Origin: Virgibacillus profundi
Lineage (GTDB): Bacteria > Bacillota > Bacilli > Bacillales > Amphibacillaceae
Direction: 5' to 3'
NCBI RefSeq assembly: GCF_002287375.1
Contig: NZ_NPOA01000014.1
Span: forward strand, 1 to 64,000
DNA length: 64,000 bases
The notes below the pieces were generated by a model. It was not told the DNA's origin. It saw only the letters and a program-made list of their open reading frames with translations, and did no database searches. Below, piece after piece: positions 61,394 through 64,000 of the stretch (its first letter is position 1; each line of letters opens with the position of its first letter). The position numbers and the translations under genes were made by a program.

Positions 61394-62848
61394 ATGGAAC
61401 AAATAAATTTTGAACTGGAAAATGTCGAAGTGACTTATTTAGATAAAGAAATATTAAAGATTGAAAGGCTAGCAGTACACCAATTTGACCGCATTGGTGT
61501 TGTTGGGAAGAATGGTGCAGGAAAGAGTACGTTATTAAATTTACTGGCAGGGATTGTTCAACCAACAAGTGGAAAAGTAAATCGGCATGTGGACTGTGGT
61601 TATTTTGAGCAGGTTGAAGCACCAGTAGCTGCTGAAGCCGACCCATCTTTAATTGGAAAGTTAGCAGTGCCAAAAGATTCAGAGGAATTAAGTGGGGGAG
61701 AGCAAACGAGATTAAAGCTTGCACAATTATTTACCCATTATTATGAGACGTTACTCATAGATGAGCCAACAACACACCTGGATCAAAATGGAATTTCCTT
61801 TTTAATGGATGAATTGCGTTATTATTATGGAGCGCTTGTATTAATAAGTCATGACCGTGCTGTTTTAGATGAACTTGTAACAACAATTTGGGAAATACGG
61901 GATGGCGAAGTGCATGTTTATAAAGGGAATTACAGTGAATTCTTGAAACAAAAACAATTGGAACGTGAGCAGCAGGTGCAAGGCCATGAACAATTCCTAA
62001 AAGAAAAAAGCCGGCTCGAAAAAGCAGCACAGGAAAAAATGAAAAAAGCTGAAAAAGTTGCTCAAGCGGGAAGCATGTCCAAAAGAGAAGCAAATGCAAA
62101 ACCGAACAAGTCGTTCATGACAAAATCGAAAGGAACGAGCCAAAAGTCTGTACAGCGTGCCGCAAAAGCAATTGAACATCGTATGGAAAATCTTGAGGAA
62201 GTGGAAGCGGTACAAGAGGAAAGGCAAATCAAGTTCCGACAGTCCAAAGCTTTGGAATTGCATAACAAATTTCCAATCATGGCAGACCGGCTAACACTTC
62301 AAGTCATGGACAAAGTGTTATTGGATGAAGTGAGTTTCCAGCTACCACTCGGTAAAAAAATAGCAATAACAGGAAGCAATGGAAGTGGTAAAAGTACTTT
62401 GCTTCACCATATTGCGAACAGTGGAGCAGGACTTACGATTTCTCCAAAAGCAAGAATTGGTTACTTCCAACAGATGAGTTATCAATTTACGCGTGATGAA
62501 ACAGTACTTGAATTTGTGAAAAAACGTTCTGAATACGATGAAGGATTTTTACGAAGCATACTGGGTTCGATGCAGTTTGTCGGTACAGATATACAAAAAA
62601 GTGTAAAGTCATTAAGTGGCGGAGAAGCAATTCGCCTCGAGCTTTGCCGGTTGTTCTTAGGGGAATATAACATTTTAATGTTCGACGAACCGACCAATTT
62701 CCTGGATATTCAAGCCATTGAAGCATTGGAAAAGTTTATTGCTGCATATGAAGGAACGATTCTTTTTGTAACACATGATCAAGCATTCATTAATAATGTG
62801 GCAGACGTAAAATATAATATTTCCGGGGGGAAATTGAATCCGGTGTGA
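61394..62848 (+). CDS. ABC-F ribosome-protection protein (Vga/VmlR type)
   Basis: 484 residues with two ABC ATPase domains and no membrane part. Domain 1: Walker A GKNGAGKST (38-46), signature LSGGEQTRLK, Walker B LLIDEPTTHLD. A charged linker (~165-300) follows, then domain 2: GSNGSGKST, SLSGGEAIRLEL, LMFDEPTNFLD. Such proteins bind the ribosomal E site and push lincosamides, streptogramins A and pleuromutilins off. ATG 61394 has GGAGG 8 bases before it; earlier in-frame codons lie in the regulatory leader. Leader with two peptides and attenuators supports drug induction. Confidence 0.92.
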   Translation: MEQINFELENVEVTYLDKEILKIERLAVHQFDRIGVVGKNGAGKSTLLNLLAGIVQPTSGKVNRHVDCGYFEQVEAPVAAEADPSLIGKLAVPKDSEELSGGEQTRLKLAQLFTHYYETLLIDEPTTHLDQNGISFLMDELRYYYGALVLISHDRAVLDELVTTIWEIRDGEVHVYKGNYSEFLKQKQLEREQQVQGHEQFLKEKSRLEKAAQEKMKKAEKVAQAGSMSKREANAKPNKSFMTKSKGTSQKSVQRAAKAIEHRMENLEEVEAVQEERQIKFRQSKALELHNKFPIMADRLTLQVMDKVLLDEVSFQLPLGKKIAITGSNGSGKSTLLHHIANSGAGLTISPKARIGYFQQMSYQFTRDETVLEFVKKRSEYDEGFLRSILGSMQFVGTDIQKSVKSLSGGEAIRLELCRLFLGEYNILMFDEPTNFLDIQAIEALEKFIAAYEGTILFVTHDQAFINNVADVKYNISGGKLNPV

Positions 62849-62865
62849 TCACAAATTAATTCTAT

Positions 62866-62902
62866 GATAAGCCACTGGGGTAATCCTAGTGGCTTATTTT
62901 CT
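62866..62902 (+). terminator. Terminator of the ABC-F gene
   Basis: ATAAGCCACT/AGTGGCTTAT with an 11-base loop and TTTTC tail. Confidence 0.85.
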
Positions 62903-63031
62903 TACTAAGTAAATTCAGATGCTATTGAACAAACATGTTATTATAGAAGGAAAAACATTCCTAAATATTAATTTAAAAATATAGCAAATCAATCCCAAAT
63001 TTTGTCTCATCGCAAAAAAGGAGAATCAGCA

Positions 63032-63739
63032 ATGTACAAGCTTATGCTCATAGAAGACGATACTCAGTTAAATGACCTTATCCGGGGGAACTTAGAGCGC
63101 TACGGATATGAAGTGCATCAGCCTGATAATTTTTCCAATATAGTAGAGGAGTTTTCAAGAATAAAACCTGACCTGGTGTTACTGGATATCAACCTGCCGT
63201 ATCACGATGGTTTTTTTCTATGCAGGAGTTTTCGTAAGGAGTCTAATGTTCCCATCATCATTATTTCCGCTCGCAGTCAAGAACTTGACCAGATTATGGC
63301 AATTGAATTTGGAGCAGACGACTATATTACAAAGCCATTTACGTTTGAAATGCTGCAATCTAAAGTCAGGGCAACGATTAGAAGGGTGTATGGAGAATAC
63401 GCAACAAAGAAAACAATAAAAACCTGTGTTGGCCCACTATGTATTGATGACAAAACGCTTACCTTAAATATCCACGAGAGAAAAGTGGAGCTTAGCAAAA
63501 ATGAATATAAGCTGCTGAAAAAACTAATGGATCATTACAATTCCTTTGTAGCGAGGGAAGTGCTAATCGAGGAAGTCTGGGATTCTGTTACATTCGTAGA
63601 TGATAATACACTTACCGTAAATATTAGTAGAATAAAGCATATACTTTCCGAATTAGGATTTGATAATGCGATAAAAAGCAAAAGAGGGGTGGGGTACATG
63701 TTTCACTATTCTAAATCGATGAGGGATAACAATGCTTAA
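63032..63739 (+). CDS. BceR-like response regulator
   Basis: 235 residues of the OmpR family: Asp52 in LVLLDINLPYHDGF, KPFTFEMLQSKVRATIRR, and a C-terminal winged helix (LSKNEYKLLKKLMDH, DDNTLTVNISRIKHIL, KRGVGYMF). GVGYMF and VNISRIKHIL with the overlap to a short-loop kinase point to the BceR/GraR group that answers to peptide antibiotics. ATG 63032 has AAAGGAGA 6-7 bases before it. It overlaps the kinase gene by 8 bases. Confidence 0.88.
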   Translation: MYKLMLIEDDTQLNDLIRGNLERYGYEVHQPDNFSNIVEEFSRIKPDLVLLDINLPYHDGFFLCRSFRKESNVPIIIISARSQELDQIMAIEFGADDYITKPFTFEMLQSKVRATIRRVYGEYATKKTIKTCVGPLCIDDKTLTLNIHERKVELSKNEYKLLKKLMDHYNSFVAREVLIEEVWDSVTFVDDNTLTVNISRIKHILSELGFDNAIKSKRGVGYMFHYSKSMRDNNA

Positions 63740-64000
63740 ACATATTTTAAGGAACTTTCTCAAAGACCGGGCGTTACTCATCGTGTTTTATTTAGTAAAT
63801 ATGGCATGCATAATTACTTTTTTCCATCTCAGTGAACCAGCAAACACGGAGTTTATTTACCCTCTATCAATCGGGCTGTTTTTATTAACAATTTACCTAT
63901 TGATTGACTGGCTTCGCTATTATCAAGTAAATCAGGCAATATTGCTAAAGTTAAAGAACCAATTTGCAGAACTGGAGCCACATACAGAAGAACAGAAGGC
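63732..64000 (+). CDS. BceS-like sensor histidine kinase (5' part)
   Basis: The first 89 residues, cut by the window end. Two membrane helices (LLIVFYLVNMACIITFF, then YPLSIGLFLLTIYLLIDWL) are separated by only about 10 residues, the layout of intramembrane-sensing kinases such as BceS and GraS, which sense through a partner ABC permease. The kinase core and the expected transporter genes lie beyond the window. Confidence 0.8.
   Translation, partial: MLKHILRNFLKDRALLIVFYLVNMACIITFFHLSEPANTEFIYPLSIGLFLLTIYLLIDWLRYYQVNQAILLKLKNQFAELEPHTEEQK

Overview
The window reads as chromosome of a low-GC, spore-forming Bacillaceae. Supporting signs are an rRNA/tRNA gene layout like that of Bacillus, the sigW-rsiW-cdaA-cdaR-glmM block, a glmS ribozyme, a Spo0E-like peptide and a bacillithiol-type DinB protein. 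An operon for the mevalonate route to isoprenoids, where Bacillus subtilis uses the MEP route, fits the halotolerant Oceanobacillus/Virgibacillus/Lentibacillus side of the family. That placement is inference; no database was consulted.

Layout. 1-520: end of an rRNA operon (23S 3' end, 5S) with tRNA-Asn and tRNA-Thr. 520-10,795: an island at the tRNA-Thr gene. The 3' part of that tRNA recurs twice more (3238, 10692), each time at the end of a ~300-bp repeat, which marks two tandem or nested units. Inside are a ParE/RelE-type toxin-antitoxin pair, a radC-like gene split by a decayed Tn554-family transposon, its probable cargo (a WYL regulator with a DJ-1/PfpI protein; a VanZ-like membrane protein in the other unit), a RidA protein and an M29 aminopeptidase. 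11.3-15.3 kb: EamA transporter, TPP riboswitch with tenA, a YwaF-like membrane protein, fabI. 15.5-16.6 kb: a tRNA cluster (Glu, Val, Thr, Tyr, Gln, Lys) interrupted by a repeat that follows truncated copies of tRNA-Thr and tRNA-Lys.

16.9-28.1 kb is core metabolism and envelope control: mvaA-mvk-mvaD-pmk, arginase, a Spo0E-like gene too short for routine gene calling, then sigW-rsiW, cdaA-cdaR (c-di-AMP synthesis) and glmM. 28.2-32.6 kb: a heme sensing and efflux module (hssRS-hrtBA) with two HssR-type direct repeats, bracketed by two arrays of short repeats with ~21-bp period. 32.7-42 kb: a DUF6320/acyltransferase-like pair, an S9 peptidase, an LLM flavin monooxygenase with its FMN reductase, an M23 lipoprotein, and a PadR-DUF2812 pair with a palindromic operator over its promoter. 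42-44.1 kb: glmS behind its ribozyme, about 14 kb from glmM.

44.2-55.8 kb is an accessory region: an IS110-family element, an ApeA-like HEPN defence protein, a cytoplasmic subtilase with HEAT-like repeats, an M1 peptidase, a kinase-fold phosphotransferase, DUF2935 and YfiT-like proteins, relics of VOC, Fic and MFS genes, and a family of dispersed intergenic repeats. 55.8-64 kb: an acetyltransferase, a LysR regulator, an acetyl/propionyl-CoA synthetase with a cre site, a DUF488 protein, and an antibiotic-resistance ABC-F gene. The ABC-F leader has two small peptide genes, intrinsic attenuators and mutually exclusive hairpins next to the start site. A BceRS-like two-component system runs off the end.

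The strongest candidates for new biology are the double-layer attenuator of the ABC-F gene, the radC/Tn554 double structure in the tRNA-Thr island, the tRNA-cluster repeat, and the two 21-bp periodic arrays around the heme module.
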